Shown: positions 8,983-18,886, counted from the stretch's first letter. The stretch: DNA of 64,000 nt from Agathobacter sp. (GCA_022769125.1 JALEKN010000014.1:1-64000); one strand, 5' to 3'. Notes: generated by a model not told the origin, from the letters alone. Numbers and translations are program-made.

Positions 8983-9900
8983 ATGCGACATCTTATGAGT
9001 CCGTTGGATCTTTCGGTGGAGGAGCTGGACAAGCTGCTTGATCTTGCCAATGACATTGAGAAGAATCCAGACAAATATGCTCACGCTTGTGACGGAAAGA
9101 AACTTGCAACCTGTTTTTATGAGCCGAGTACACGAACCAGACTTAGTTTCGAGGCAGCAATGCTCAATCTTGGAGGTTCTGTTTTAGGTTTTGCCAGCGC
9201 TGATTCATCATCAGCCAGCAAAGGAGAGAGTGTCTCCGATACCATTCGCGTAATATCCTGTTACGCAGATATATGTGCAATACGTCATCCAAAGGAAGGC
9301 GCAGCTCTTGTTGCTTCCCAGAAATCCCTTATTCCTGTAATCAATGCCGGTGATGGTGGACATCAGCACCCGACACAGACACTTACTGATCTACTTACGA
9401 TCCGCACCTTAAAGGGCAGATTATCTGATATTACCATTGGCTTGTGCGGAGATTTAAAGTTTGGCAGGACGGTACACTCCCTGATCAATGCTCTGATACG
9501 CTATAAGAATGTCAAGTTTGTACTGATCTCCCCGGAGGAATTGCGTGTACCGGATTATATCCGCGAGGATGTATTGCGGGCAAACAATGTGGAATTTGAG
9601 GAAGTGGAGCGTCTCGAGGATGCAATGAGCAAGCTGGATGTTCTTTATATGACAAGAGTCCAGAAGGAACGCTTTTTCAATGAAGAAGATTATGTACGTT
9701 TAAAAGATTATTACGTCCTGACGAAGGAAAAGATGCAGCTTGCAAAAGAGGACATGCTTGTACTGCATCCGCTTCCACGTGTAAACGAAATATCGGTAGA
9801 AGTGGATGATGATCCGAGAGCTGCTTATTTCAAGCAGGCACAGTATGGTGTGTATGTCAGAATGGCACTCATATTGACACTGCTCGGACTTGCCGAATAA
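8983..9900 (+). CDS. pyrB: aspartate carbamoyltransferase catalytic subunit
   Basis: The enzyme joins carbamoyl phosphate and L-aspartate, the committed step of pyrimidine synthesis. The carbamoyl-phosphate loop STRTRLSFE, the HPTQTLTDL motif and the HPLPRVNEI segment are all present, and the length (305 residues) is normal. The ATG at 8983 follows GGATGGAG by eight bases; an upstream in-frame ATG at 8956 has no site. The partner pyrI follows 60 bases later, so the holoenzyme is the regulated c6r6 type as in enterobacteria, not the unregulated Bacillus trimer. Confidence 0.96.
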   Translation: MRHLMSPLDLSVEELDKLLDLANDIEKNPDKYAHACDGKKLATCFYEPSTRTRLSFEAAMLNLGGSVLGFASADSSSASKGESVSDTIRVISCYADICAIRHPKEGAALVASQKSLIPVINAGDGGHQHPTQTLTDLLTIRTLKGRLSDITIGLCGDLKFGRTVHSLINALIRYKNVKFVLISPEELRVPDYIREDVLRANNVEFEEVERLEDAMSKLDVLYMTRVQKERFFNEEDYVRLKDYYVLTKEKMQLAKEDMLVLHPLPRVNEISVEVDDDPRAAYFKQAQYGVYVRMALILTLLGLAE

Positions 9901-9960
9901 AGAAGAAATGGTGAATATGAGTAGGGCTGTTCGAATGAACCAATAGAAAAGGAGAACAAT

Positions 9961-10407
9961 ATGCTGAATATAAGTGGAATCCATGAGGGATTTGTACTTG
10001 ACCATATTAAGGCAGGGGAGAGCCTGCGTATATATCACGACCTAAAGCTGGATAAGCTTGACTGCACGGTTGCAATCATCAAGAATGCAAAGAGTAATAA
10101 GATGGGAAAGAAAGACATCATCAAGGTGGAGTGCCCGGTGGAGGCCCTTGACCTTGATATCCTTGGATTTATCGACCACAACATCACCGTCAATGTAATA
10201 CAGGGAGATACGATTGTTGAGAAGAAGATCCTTTCCTTACCAAAACAGGTAAAGAACGTGATCAAATGCAAGAATCCGCGTTGTATCACATCTATCGAGC
10301 AGGAACTTGACCAGATCTTCGTCCTTACGGATGAAGAGAAGGAAGTGTACCGCTGCAAGTATTGTGAGGAGAAATATTCCAATTCGTCCCGCAATAAGAA
10401 AAAGTAA
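9961..10407 (+). CDS. pyrI: aspartate carbamoyltransferase regulatory subunit
   Basis: This chain binds nucleotides (CTP/ATP) and transmits allosteric control to PyrB. The N-terminal allosteric domain starts MLNISGIHEGFVLDHI, and the C-terminal zinc domain has CKNPRC and CKYC, the four expected zinc ligands. The length of 148 residues is close to the usual 150. AAAGGAGAAC precedes the ATG. It is in operon with pyrB and ends at a strong terminator. Confidence 0.95.
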   Translation: MLNISGIHEGFVLDHIKAGESLRIYHDLKLDKLDCTVAIIKNAKSNKMGKKDIIKVECPVEALDLDILGFIDHNITVNVIQGDTIVEKKILSLPKQVKNVIKCKNPRCITSIEQELDQIFVLTDEEKEVYRCKYCEEKYSNSSRNKKK

Positions 10408-10437
10408 TTATAATGGGATCTACTGCCTAAAAAAGAA

Positions 10438-10476
10438 GAACCTTCTTGATGCATAAGCATTAAGAAGGTTTTCTTT
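10438..10476 (+). terminator. terminator shared by convergent pyrI and CmpB-like gene
   Basis: AACCTTCTTGATGC pairs with GCATTAAGAAGGTT around a four-base loop, followed by TTCTTT. The stop codon of the reverse-strand gene (10460-10462) lies inside the right arm. Confidence 0.85.
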
Positions 10477-10900
10477 CTGTCTGATGATTGGCTAGAATGC
10501 CAGATATGAGGTTGCCCTGCCCACAAAGAAGCCGTTCGAAGACAAGGCCTGCAGCCGCCCAGAATGGAAAATAGTCCAGGCGGACGACACCGTTGATCGC
10601 ATATGCTGCATCAGCGTAATTCCAAGGACATACTCCCATCGCTGTAAGGATAGAGCCGGTCAGAAATTCGCCGCACATGATCATGACGGCATATACCGAA
10701 GCCCGGCAGATGACGGGCCAATCATCAAGGTGCTCATATACCGGAACGATGAGCACAGCCATTCCATAGATCGGAAACATCCAGAGGGAGGTCTGTCCCC
10801 ACAGATGAAAGTCTCCGTTTAATAAAGGCCGGATGGATGTGAATATAATTTCCATGCACCATCCGGTGATTCCGCATTTAAAAAAGTTTTTCCAATTCAT
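10460..10900 (-). CDS. CmpB-like putative ABC-transporter type IV membrane protein
   Basis: The 146-residue protein has four hydrophobic segments and the motif GHLWGQTSLWMFPIYGM-like region (here HLWGQTSLWMFPIYGMAV), with a CGITGWCMEIIFTS start and a CPWNYADAAYAINGVVRLDYFPFW segment. These match the CmpB/ABC_trans_CmpB family, whose transport role is only presumed. It has no neighbouring ATPase. The gene converges with pyrI. Confidence 0.75.
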   Translation of the reverse strand: MNWKNFFKCGITGWCMEIIFTSIRPLLNGDFHLWGQTSLWMFPIYGMAVLIVPVYEHLDDWPVICRASVYAVMIMCGEFLTGSILTAMGVCPWNYADAAYAINGVVRLDYFPFWAAAGLVFERLLCGQGNLISGILANHQTERKPS

Positions 10901-11001
10901 AGTAAGTGTATTCCTCGCTTGGAATTAATATGCACCAAATTATCTGAAGGTATTCAATAAAGTATTCATAAATTCATTGGCAAAAAATGAAAAATATATG
11001 C

Positions 11002-11030
11002 TTGCTCAATTTTGAGGCCGCGCTTATAAT
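11002..11030 (+). promoter_or_regulatory. promoter with leader upstream of J-domain gene
   Basis: TTGCTC (11002-11007) and a perfect TATAAT (11025-11030) are spaced by 17 bases. Transcription would start near 11037, about 160 bases before the gene. Confidence 0.75.
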
Positions 11031-11036
11031 AAAAGA

Positions 11037-11146
11037 AACACATTGCATCTGTTCACGGATGAGCAGATGTTCATTCGCAATAAAATGTTACTTGTGATAT
11101 TGCTGTATTCATGGAGGATATATCTTGAGAGAGATATATCCTTTTT
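11037..11146 (+). ncRNA. candidate terminated leader RNA or small RNA
   Basis: Between the TATAAT promoter and the J-domain gene the sequence can form a CATCTG/CAGATG hairpin, a GCAATA/TATTGC pairing and then a terminator hairpin: AGGATATATC pairs with GATATATCCT (11115-11142), followed by a five-T run. Premature termination would release an RNA of about 105 nt. It fits no riboswitch class I can recognise. It may be an attenuator or a stand-alone small RNA. Confidence 0.4.
11115..11146 (+). terminator. intrinsic terminator inside the leader
   Basis: A ten-base-pair stem AGGATATATC/GATATATCCT with an eight-base loop is followed by TTTTT. It sits downstream of a good promoter and 54 bases before the next start codon. 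Confidence 0.7.
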
Positions 11147-11199
11147 ATGTCGGTCGATAAAGGGAGCGTATTGGAAAGTACAGAGCAGGAGTTTGGAAG

Positions 11200-12159
11200 A
11201 TGACATCGGAACAGGCTTTTAAAATATTGGAAATAAAAGATCGTAACATTGATGAGGCTTCGTTGAAGAAAGCCTTTTATTCTGCTGCGCGAAAAACACA
11301 CCCGGACAGCAACCCAAAGGATGCGCAGGCAAAGGCAAAATTCCATCAGATCAATGAGGCGTATGAGGTACTGCGCGAATATTTAAAATATGAGAAACAG
11401 CAAAAGGCAGCTGCAGATGATGCAAATAAAGGCAGCAGGTCAGAAACTGCCGGCAATGCGCAGGAGAAGGATATCTGGGAGGCATATACGGAGGCAGATC
11501 GGAAATATGCAAGAAAGCGGCATCAGGAGGCAAGCCAGAAGGCGGAAGAAACGATCCGAAATCATGCAAAGCATGAGAAAGAGCGTATGAAACAGGAGCA
11601 GGAAGAGACACAGCGCCGAAGGCAGATGGAGCAGGAAGCCGAAAGGCAGCGACAGGAAAGCGGGCAGGAACAAAAAAGACAGCAGGAAGATGCCAGACAG
11701 CAGCGTGAACAGGAACAGGCAGAAAGAAAGCAACACCAGGTCAAGTCAGAAAAAGAAGAAGCAAGGCAGCAGACGATATGTTTTATCGGAGCATTCAAAG
11801 CGTGGTTTAAGAGAAGAATAGGCAAGCTTTTGGAGCAAAGTGATGCTGTCTGGGAAAAGTACCTCAAAGGGAATAGAATACTCAGAAACATTTTGGCAAC
11901 TGTATTATCTGCAACGATCATTGTATGGGCAGGATTTGAAATTTTTGAGGGAATATATACGATCCGTCATATGACAAGTGTGCTTGTACAGATTGCAAAA
12001 TGGATTCTTGTTATATGGATTGCTTACCGCATTACGGCGGCAGTGCATAAAAATTGGAAGAACCGCATTCTGTCAGTTTTTGCTTTGCTTGTCTCTATGG
12101 AACTTGAGATTACAATTGCAAACTGGCTGGAAGATCTCATCCGAAGTATTCATTTTTGA
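11200..12159 (+). CDS. J-domain protein with coiled coil and C-terminal membrane segments
   Basis: Residues 1-65 form a J domain with HPD at 34-36. A highly charged glutamine/glutamate/arginine coiled coil follows (about 105-200), and then two or three hydrophobic segments near residues 225-310. It is a membrane-tethered specialised Hsp40, not DnaJ itself. A terminated leader upstream suggests conditional expression. It lies 45 bases upstream of priA, but priA has its own site and may be separately transcribed. The client is unknown. Confidence 0.8.
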   Translation: MTSEQAFKILEIKDRNIDEASLKKAFYSAARKTHPDSNPKDAQAKAKFHQINEAYEVLREYLKYEKQQKAAADDANKGSRSETAGNAQEKDIWEAYTEADRKYARKRHQEASQKAEETIRNHAKHEKERMKQEQEETQRRRQMEQEAERQRQESGQEQKRQQEDARQQREQEQAERKQHQVKSEKEEARQQTICFIGAFKAWFKRRIGKLLEQSDAVWEKYLKGNRILRNILATVLSATIIVWAGFEIFEGIYTIRHMTSVLVQIAKWILVIWIAYRITAAVHKNWKNRILSVFALLVSMELEITIANWLEDLIRSIHF

Positions 12160-12204
12160 AGTGATGTGATATAATGAGCGCAAAAGAGAAACGGAGGAAC
12201 TATC

Positions 12205-14436
12205 GTGGCAGCATACGCCAATGTAATTGTTGACATATCATTGGAAAAACTAGATAAGACATTTCAATATAAGATTCCAAAAGAGTGGCAGGAGACATTA
12301 CATGTTGGTATGCAGGTAAAGATCCCGTTCGGAAACCGGACAATCACCGGGTATGTGCTGGAGCTGACAGATGAACCGGAGTTTGATGTTACAAAGATAA
12401 AGCCGATTCTTGGAGCCGCAGAGGGCAGCGTGGCGATTGAATCCCAGCTGATTGAGCTTGCGGGCTGGATGCGGCGCAACTATGGTTCTACGATGAATCA
12501 GGCATTAAAGACAGTGCTTCCGATCAAACAGCAGACAAAGCAGGTGCAACGACGGACGGTACATCTTATGGCAGAGCGCGGCGAGGCGATGAAGCAGCTT
12601 GCTTTGTTTGAAGCAAAACACAATGCGGCGCGGGCGAGGCTGCTCCGGGAACTGCTTGCACAGGAAAGCATTGATTATTCGGTGGTGACACAGAAGCTCC
12701 ATATCGCGGCATCTGTTGTAAAAGGCCTGTGTGACATGGGACTGATCCGGGTAGAAGCGACAACGGAATACCGCAATCCGGTATCTCATCTTGCAAGGAA
12801 AGATTATGCCATTACCTTGAACGCAGCACAGCAGAGCGTGGTAGATGCGGTGATGAAAGACCGCGCAAATGGCTGCTATCAGACATATTTGTTAAAGGGA
12901 GTGACCGGGAGCGGCAAGACGGAAGTATACATGGAATTGATTGCTGAAGTTATCGAAGAGGGACGGCAGGCAATCGTTCTGATTCCGGAAATCGCATTGA
13001 CGTATCAGACGGTAATGCGGTTTGTAAATCGGTTTGGGGAACGGGTATCCATACTTAATTCAAGATTGTCTGCGGGCGAGCGCTATGACCAATATCTCCG
13101 GGCAAAAAACGGTGATATTGATATTATGATCGGACCGCGCTCAGCATTGTTTACGCCGTTTGCAAAACTTGGACTGATTATTATTGATGAAGAACATGAG
13201 AACTCATATAAGAGTGAGACCGCACCGAGATATCACGCGAGGGAGACTGCAATTCACCGGGCAAAGTTATGTGGAGCAAGCGTTGTGCTCGGATCGGCAA
13301 CTCCATCGGTAGAGAGTTACTATTGCGCAAAGGCAGGACAATATCGTCTGCTGGAGCTTAACCGGAGGGTGGAGGAGCGCCCACTTCCGGAATGTGAAAT
13401 AGTAGATTTAAGAGAAGAATTAAAAAATGGTAACCGGTCTATCTTAAGTGAGAGGCTGCAGGAATTGATGGAAGACCGACTGCAAAAAGGGCAGCAGATC
13501 ATGCTATTTTTAAACCGGCGTGGCGTTGCAGGGTTTGTTTCCTGCAGAGCGTGTGGCTATGTGATCAAATGTCCGCATTGCGATGTTTCCCTGTCGCAGC
13601 ACAACAATGGAAAAATGGTATGCCATTATTGTGGATATGAGGAGGCGGTGCCAAAGGCATGCCCTTCCTGCGGTTCAAAATATATCGGCGGTTTTAAGGC
13701 GGGAACACAGAAGATAGAACAGGTCGTAAGAGAGCGTTTTCCGGGGGTGAGGACGCTGCGCATGGACTTTGATACGACAAGAACAAAGGATAGCTATGAG
13801 AATATCCTGCAGGCATTTGGAAACAGAGAAGCGGATGTACTTATCGGAACCCAGATGATTGTAAAAGGGCATGATTTTGCCAACGTGACGCTGGTAGGAA
13901 TCCTGGCAGCAGATATGTCATTGCATGTGAGTGATTATCACGCGGCAGAGCGAACCTTTCAGCTGCTGACTCAGGCAGCAGGACGCGCAGGCAGGGGTGA
14001 TTGCCCGGGACAGGTTGTCATACAGACCTATGACCCGGAGCATTTTGCAATCCGCACAGCAAGCGCACAGGATTATGAGCTTTTTTATGAACAGGAGATT
14101 AATTACCGGGAGATGATGCATTACCCACCGGTGTGGAATATGCTTGTGATATTGCTTGCATCACCGGATGAACAGGCGGTTGCGGTGGCGGCACAGATGA
14201 TCTACGATAATATGGAACAGATGATAGGTAGGACTTTTGAGATTCAACTGATTGGCCCGGCGGATGCATCAATTTCCAAAATCAATGATATATATCGCAA
14301 AGTTATCTATCTAAAAACCGATAATTATGATAAACTGATTGCGTTAAAAGATGCTACGGAACAATTCGCACTGACGCAGGCCGTATGCAAAAATGTAAAT
14401 ATACAATTCGATTTTAATCCGATGAGCGGATTTTAG
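12205..14436 (+). CDS. priA: primosomal protein N' (replication restart helicase PriA)
   Basis: PriA recognises stalled forks and reloads the replisome. The 743-residue protein has the N-terminal 3' DNA-binding region, a helicase core with Walker A GVTGSGKTEVY and a DEEH box (IIDEEHENSYK), and the zinc-binding insert with paired cysteines (CRACG, CPHC, CHYCG, CPSCG). The start follows ACGGAGGAACT and is GTG at 12205. It heads a long operon with def, fmt and rRNA methylation genes, the standard Firmicute arrangement. Confidence 0.97.
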   Translation: MAAYANVIVDISLEKLDKTFQYKIPKEWQETLHVGMQVKIPFGNRTITGYVLELTDEPEFDVTKIKPILGAAEGSVAIESQLIELAGWMRRNYGSTMNQALKTVLPIKQQTKQVQRRTVHLMAERGEAMKQLALFEAKHNAARARLLRELLAQESIDYSVVTQKLHIAASVVKGLCDMGLIRVEATTEYRNPVSHLARKDYAITLNAAQQSVVDAVMKDRANGCYQTYLLKGVTGSGKTEVYMELIAEVIEEGRQAIVLIPEIALTYQTVMRFVNRFGERVSILNSRLSAGERYDQYLRAKNGDIDIMIGPRSALFTPFAKLGLIIIDEEHENSYKSETAPRYHARETAIHRAKLCGASVVLGSATPSVESYYCAKAGQYRLLELNRRVEERPLPECEIVDLREELKNGNRSILSERLQELMEDRLQKGQQIMLFLNRRGVAGFVSCRACGYVIKCPHCDVSLSQHNNGKMVCHYCGYEEAVPKACPSCGSKYIGGFKAGTQKIEQVVRERFPGVRTLRMDFDTTRTKDSYENILQAFGNREADVLIGTQMIVKGHDFANVTLVGILAADMSLHVSDYHAAERTFQLLTQAAGRAGRGDCPGQVVIQTYDPEHFAIRTASAQDYELFYEQEINYREMMHYPPVWNMLVILLASPDEQAVAVAAQMIYDNMEQMIGRTFEIQLIGPADASISKINDIYRKVIYLKTDNYDKLIALKDATEQFALTQAVCKNVNIQFDFNPMSGF

Positions 14437-14447
14437 AGGAGGAAGAA

Positions 14448-14921
14448 ATGGCACTTAGAACGATTCGCATTTTAGGAGACCCGGTATTGGGTAAGGTATG
14501 TAAAGAGGTAAAGGAAGTAAACGATAAGATCACAGAACTGATTGATGATATGCTTGAGACGATGTATGAGGCAAATGGTGTCGGACTTGCAGCACCACAG
14601 GTTGGTATTCTTAAGAGAATCGTTGTGATGGATGTCGGAGAGGGTCCGATTGTTATGATCAATCCACAGATCCTTGAGACCTCCGGGGAGCAGATCGGCG
14701 ATGAAGGCTGCTTAAGTTATCCGGGAAAAGCGGGACAGGTCACAAGACCAAATTATGTTAAGGCACGTTTTCAGGATGAGGATATGGAGTGGTGCGAGAT
14801 CGAGGGAACAGAACTTTTAGCGCGTTGTATCTGTCATGAGCTGGATCATCTGGACGGACATATGTACACCGAGAAGGTAGAAGGTCCGATCCACGACGTA
14901 AAGTATGAAGAGGAAGAGTAG
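14448..14921 (+). CDS. def: peptide deformylase
   Basis: The enzyme removes the formyl group from nascent N-terminal methionine. All three active-site motifs are present: GVGLAAPQVG, EGCLSYPG and HELDHLDG (metal ligands Cys and two His). The length of 157 residues is normal. AGGAGGAAG precedes the ATG. It lies 11 bases after priA and three bases before fmt, whose product adds the formyl group. Confidence 0.97.
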   Translation: MALRTIRILGDPVLGKVCKEVKEVNDKITELIDDMLETMYEANGVGLAAPQVGILKRIVVMDVGEGPIVMINPQILETSGEQIGDEGCLSYPGKAGQVTRPNYVKARFQDEDMEWCEIEGTELLARCICHELDHLDGHMYTEKVEGPIHDVKYEEEE

Positions 14922-14924
14922 AAC

Positions 14925-15854
14925 ATGAAAGTTATTTTTATGGGAACACCGGATTTCGCGGTGGAGACATTAGAGGCAGTAATCAAGGCAGGACATGAGG
15001 TTGTGCTTGTCGTGACACAGCCGGACAAGCCGAAGGGGAGGGGAAATGCCATGCAGGCATCCCCGGTGAAAGAATGTGCGCTTGCACACAGAATCGAGGT
15101 TTACCAGCCGAGAAAGATCCGCGAGCAGGAGTGTGTGGACTATCTGGAAGGATTTGCGGCAGATATCTTTGTTGTAGCTGCTTTCGGTCAGATTTTATCA
15201 CAGGAACTTTTGGATATGCCAAAGTATGGATGTATCAATGTGCATGCATCTCTTTTACCGAAGTACCGCGGGGCAGCACCAATCCAATGGGCAGTCATAA
15301 ATGGAGAAGAGATGACCGGCGTTACGATCCAGCAGATGGATATCGGGATTGACACCGGAGATATTATCGCACAGGAAGAGGTAACGCTTGATGCGGATGA
15401 GACAGGGGGAAGCCTGTTTGATAAGCTGGCAGCAGTGGGAGCGAGTCTCTGCGTGAAGGCGATGGATGAGATTGCGTCCGGCAGTGCTATACGGATTCCA
15501 CAGGATGAGTCAGCTGCTACCCATACCTCCATGATCCATAAAGACTTTGGACATATCGACTGGAATAAGAGCGCCAAAGAGATAGAACGTCTTGTCAGGG
15601 GATTAAATCCGTGGCCGAGTGCATATACTCATCTGGATGGGAAAACCGTAAAGATCTGGAAGGCGACCGTAAGTGAAAATGAGAGCGGGGAAAAGCCGGG
15701 CTGCATTGTAGATGTAACAAAGGACGCGATCCTGGTACAGACCGGGGAAGGCATTCTCCAGCTTGATGAGATCCAGCTGGAGGGCAAAAAGCGTATGCCG
15801 TGTGACGCTTTCTTAAGAGGATATCATATCGAAAAGGGAGGTTATTTTGCATGA
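14925..15854 (+). CDS. fmt: methionyl-tRNA formyltransferase
   Basis: The enzyme formylates initiator Met-tRNA using 10-formyltetrahydrofolate. The N-terminal Rossmann domain has MGTPDFAVETLEA, the folate-site INVHASLLPKYRGAAPIQWA motif is complete, and the C-terminal OB-like domain follows. It is 309 residues, of normal length. The stop overlaps the start of the next gene by four bases. Confidence 0.97.
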   Translation: MKVIFMGTPDFAVETLEAVIKAGHEVVLVVTQPDKPKGRGNAMQASPVKECALAHRIEVYQPRKIREQECVDYLEGFAADIFVVAAFGQILSQELLDMPKYGCINVHASLLPKYRGAAPIQWAVINGEEMTGVTIQQMDIGIDTGDIIAQEEVTLDADETGGSLFDKLAAVGASLCVKAMDEIASGSAIRIPQDESAATHTSMIHKDFGHIDWNKSAKEIERLVRGLNPWPSAYTHLDGKTVKIWKATVSENESGEKPGCIVDVTKDAILVQTGEGILQLDEIQLEGKKRMPCDAFLRGYHIEKGGYFA

Positions 15855-16546
15855 TTTATTTTGACTACACATATATTCTGGTATTGATAGGTGCAATTAT
15901 CTGCATGATTGCATCTGCAAGAGTCAGAACAACCTTCAACAAGTACTCCAAGTACCGCAGCATGTCCGGTATGACCGGTGCACAGGCGGCTGAGCGGATT
16001 TTGCGGAGCGCGGGAATCTATGATGTGCAGATCCGCCATGTGTCAGGAGAACTGACCGATCACTATGATCCGAGAACGAAGACGGTCAATCTGTCTGATT
16101 CTGTATATAACTCAACTTCCGTTGCAGCAGTAGGCGTTGCCGCACATGAGTGTGGTCATGTCATCCAGCATGATACCAATTATGCACCGCTGACCTTCCG
16201 CACCACGCTTGTACCGATTGCAAATATCGGCTCAACGCTTGCCTGGCCGGTTATTCTGATCGGACTTTTGATTAACAGCCGTTCTTCTATGATGATCATT
16301 GACATCGGTATCATTTTATTTTCACTTGCGGTATTATTCCAGCTTGTGACACTTCCGGTAGAATTTAATGCGTCAGGCAGAGCGCTTACGCTGCTTCAGG
16401 AGCAGGGCATTCTCGGAAGTGATGAACTTGCATATACCAGAAAAGTGTTGTCAGCGGCAGCTCTTACCTATGTGGCAAGTGCCGCATCTGCAATCTTACA
16501 GTTGTTCCGTATCATCTTATTGTTCGGAGGACGGCGGCGTGACTAA
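15851..16546 (+). CDS. yugP: YugP-type zinc metallopeptidase
   Basis: The membrane protein has an N-terminal hydrophobic anchor and an active-site HECGH (HExxH) within VAAHECGHVIQHD, followed by three hydrophobic segments. This is the YugP/DUF zinc protease family found in this operon in many Clostridia. Substrates are not known. It overlaps fmt at its start and the rsmB start at its end, so translation is coupled through the operon. Confidence 0.88.
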   Translation: MIYFDYTYILVLIGAIICMIASARVRTTFNKYSKYRSMSGMTGAQAAERILRSAGIYDVQIRHVSGELTDHYDPRTKTVNLSDSVYNSTSVAAVGVAAHECGHVIQHDTNYAPLTFRTTLVPIANIGSTLAWPVILIGLLINSRSSMMIIDIGIILFSLAVLFQLVTLPVEFNASGRALTLLQEQGILGSDELAYTRKVLSAAALTYVASAASAILQLFRIILLFGGRRRD

Positions 16547-17843
16547 TGGCATAAATATACGGGAATTGGCGCTGGATATGCTGATTGAGGTTATGGAGCA
16601 CGATCAGTACAGCCATCTGGTTTTAAGAAGTGTTCTGGATAAGTATGCATATCTTGAAAAGCAGGAGCGGGCGTTCCTAACCAGGCTGGTTGAGGGGACG
16701 ATTGAGCGGACGGTGGAGCTGGATTATGTGATCAATACCTACTCCAAGGTCAAAGTGAAAAAGATGAAGCCCCTGATCCGCAATCTGCTTCGTATGAGTG
16801 CTTATCAACTCCGCTATATGGACAGCGTTCCGGATTCTGCTGTGTGCAACGAGGCGGTAAAGCTGGCCAAAAAGCGGGGCTTCTCCCAATTGTCAGGTTT
16901 TGTGAACGGTGTTTTAAGAAGCATGATCCGGGAGCCGGAGCACGTGAAATATCCGGATGAAGAGAAATCACCGGTGCAGTATCTGTCCGTGCATTTTTCG
17001 ATGCCGGAATGGATCGTAGAGGAGTGGATGGAAACTTACGGGCAGGAGAAAACCAAGGCTCTGCTGCAGGAGTTTGAGAAGGAGCAGAAGCTGATCGTGC
17101 GCACAAACTTAAATCGCACGACACCGGAAGCTTTGACGGAAGCGCTCGAAAACCAAGGAATTACAGTATGCCGGAACAGGGAACTTTCCTATGCACTTGA
17201 ACTTACCGGAGTTGACCAGCTTCAGGTGCTGCCGGAGTTTATTACCGGAGACTTTTATGTGCAGGATATCAGCTCAATGATGGTAGCAGAGACTGCCGGG
17301 GTACATCCGGGAGATTATGTCATAGATGTATGTGCGGCGCCGGGTGGGAAGAGCACCCATATTGCGGAGCTGCTTAACAACACCGGGCGGGTAGAAGCCA
17401 GAGACCTAACCGGATACAAGGTGGGATTGATTGAGGAAAATATGAAAAGGCATGGCCTTTCCAACATGAGTGCCAGAGTGTGGGACGCAACCATAGAGGA
17501 TGAGGATTCCATCGAAAAGGCAGATGTACTGATCTGTGATCTGCCCTGCTCCGGGCTTGGTGTACTCGGCAAGAAAACAGATATCCGTTATAAGATGACA
17601 AAGGAAAAACAGCAGGAGCTTGTGTTGCTGCAACGGCAGATTCTTATGGCGGTCCATGATTATGTGAAGCAGGGTGGGACACTTGTGTATAGTACCTGCA
17701 CCATAAATTACGATGAGAATGAGGGGAATGTGGAGTGGTTCCTAAATGAATTTCCACACTTTTCATTGGAGAGCATGCGGCAATTGTTCCCGGGTGAGCT
17801 GGGGCAGGACGGATTTTTTATTGCAAAGTTGAAGCGAGGATAG
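16539..17843 (+). CDS. rsmB: 16S rRNA m5C967 methyltransferase
   Basis: The enzyme methylates C967 of 16S rRNA using SAM. An N-terminal NusB-like RNA-binding domain is followed by the methyltransferase core with the SAM motif CAAPGGKSTHIAELL, DLPCSGLGVLGKKTDIRY and the catalytic VYSTCTINYDENE segment. The start is GTG at 16539, eight bases after GGAGG and overlapping the yugP stop; it gives 434 residues, the normal length. A longer reading from 16368 would run through yugP and is unlikely. Confidence 0.95.
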   Translation: MTNGINIRELALDMLIEVMEHDQYSHLVLRSVLDKYAYLEKQERAFLTRLVEGTIERTVELDYVINTYSKVKVKKMKPLIRNLLRMSAYQLRYMDSVPDSAVCNEAVKLAKKRGFSQLSGFVNGVLRSMIREPEHVKYPDEEKSPVQYLSVHFSMPEWIVEEWMETYGQEKTKALLQEFEKEQKLIVRTNLNRTTPEALTEALENQGITVCRNRELSYALELTGVDQLQVLPEFITGDFYVQDISSMMVAETAGVHPGDYVIDVCAAPGGKSTHIAELLNNTGRVEARDLTGYKVGLIEENMKRHGLSNMSARVWDATIEDEDSIEKADVLICDLPCSGLGVLGKKTDIRYKMTKEKQQELVLLQRQILMAVHDYVKQGGTLVYSTCTINYDENEGNVEWFLNEFPHFSLESMRQLFPGELGQDGFFIAKLKRG

Positions 17844-17844
17844 A

Positions 17845-18879
17845 ATGAGAGATATTAAGAGCATGAATCTTGAAGAACTGACCGCATATATCGGGGAGCT
17901 TGGAGAGAAGGCATTTCGTGCAAAACAGATCTATCAATGGATACATATTAAACAGATTACAGATTTTGATGAGATGACGAATATCTCAAAGCAGCTTAAG
18001 GGACGGTTGAAAGAGGAAGCCTATCTTACAACACTGCACAAGGAGGAGGTACAGATCTCAAAGCTTGACGGAACCAGAAAATACCTGTTTATGCTTTCGG
18101 ATGGCAATGTTATCGAGAGTGTGCTCATGAAATATAAGCATGGCAACTCCGTATGCATTTCTTCACAGGTTGGGTGCCGGATGGGATGCCGCTTCTGCGC
18201 TTCCACGCTGGATGGGTTGGTAAGAGGACTTACTCCGGCGGAAATGATCGACCAGATTTATCAAATCGGCAAGGATATCGGAGAACGTATATCAAATGTG
18301 GTTGTAATGGGAACCGGGGAACCGATGGATAATTTTGATAATCTGCTCCGGTTTATCGAACTTTTGACCGATGAAAACGGACTGAACATCAGCCAGAGGA
18401 ACCTTACGGTATCTACGTGCGGAATTGTACCGCGGATGCGGGAACTTGCAGATAAAAAACTGCAGATCACGTTAGCCCTTTCCCTGCATGCATCCAACCA
18501 GAGAAAGCGGTTGGAGCTTATGCCGGTTGCAAACAAATATGAGATACATGATGTGATAGATGCCTGCAGATACTATTTTGAACAGACAGGGCGGAGGGTT
18601 ACCTTTGAATATAGTTTGGTTGGCGGAGTGAATGATACGGACGAGGATGCAAGGGAGCTTGCTTCTTTGATTCATGGAATGAATTGCCATGTCAATCTGA
18701 TTCCGGTCAATCCAATCAAGGAACGCGATTATGTGCAGTCGAATGCACAGGTAATTGCGGCTTTTAAGAGTAAGCTGGAGAAAAATGGAATTACTGCTAC
18801 GGTGCGCCGCGAAATGGGACGTGACATTGATGGGGCGTGTGGACAGCTGCGCCGCAAGTATAAACAAAAGATGGGATAA
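17845..18879 (+). CDS. rlmN: dual-specificity 23S rRNA/tRNA A2503 methyltransferase (radical SAM)
   Basis: RlmN methylates C2 of A2503 in 23S rRNA and A37 in some tRNAs. The radical SAM cluster motif is CRMGCRFC (CxxxCxxC), and the C-terminal cysteine of the ACGQLR segment is the one that carries the transferred methylene. It is 344 residues, of normal length. The start is one base after the rsmB stop. A terminator follows directly. Confidence 0.96.
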   Translation: MRDIKSMNLEELTAYIGELGEKAFRAKQIYQWIHIKQITDFDEMTNISKQLKGRLKEEAYLTTLHKEEVQISKLDGTRKYLFMLSDGNVIESVLMKYKHGNSVCISSQVGCRMGCRFCASTLDGLVRGLTPAEMIDQIYQIGKDIGERISNVVVMGTGEPMDNFDNLLRFIELLTDENGLNISQRNLTVSTCGIVPRMRELADKKLQITLALSLHASNQRKRLELMPVANKYEIHDVIDACRYYFEQTGRRVTFEYSLVGGVNDTDEDARELASLIHGMNCHVNLIPVNPIKERDYVQSNAQVIAAFKSKLEKNGITATVRREMGRDIDGACGQLRRKYKQKMG

Positions 18880-18886
18880 CCAACGA

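Noticed and set aside
16368-16538. Longer start for rsmB at 16368
   Set aside because: It would overlap yugP by 179 bases with an arginine/serine-rich stretch that is a frame shadow. GTG 16539 with GGAGG is well placed.
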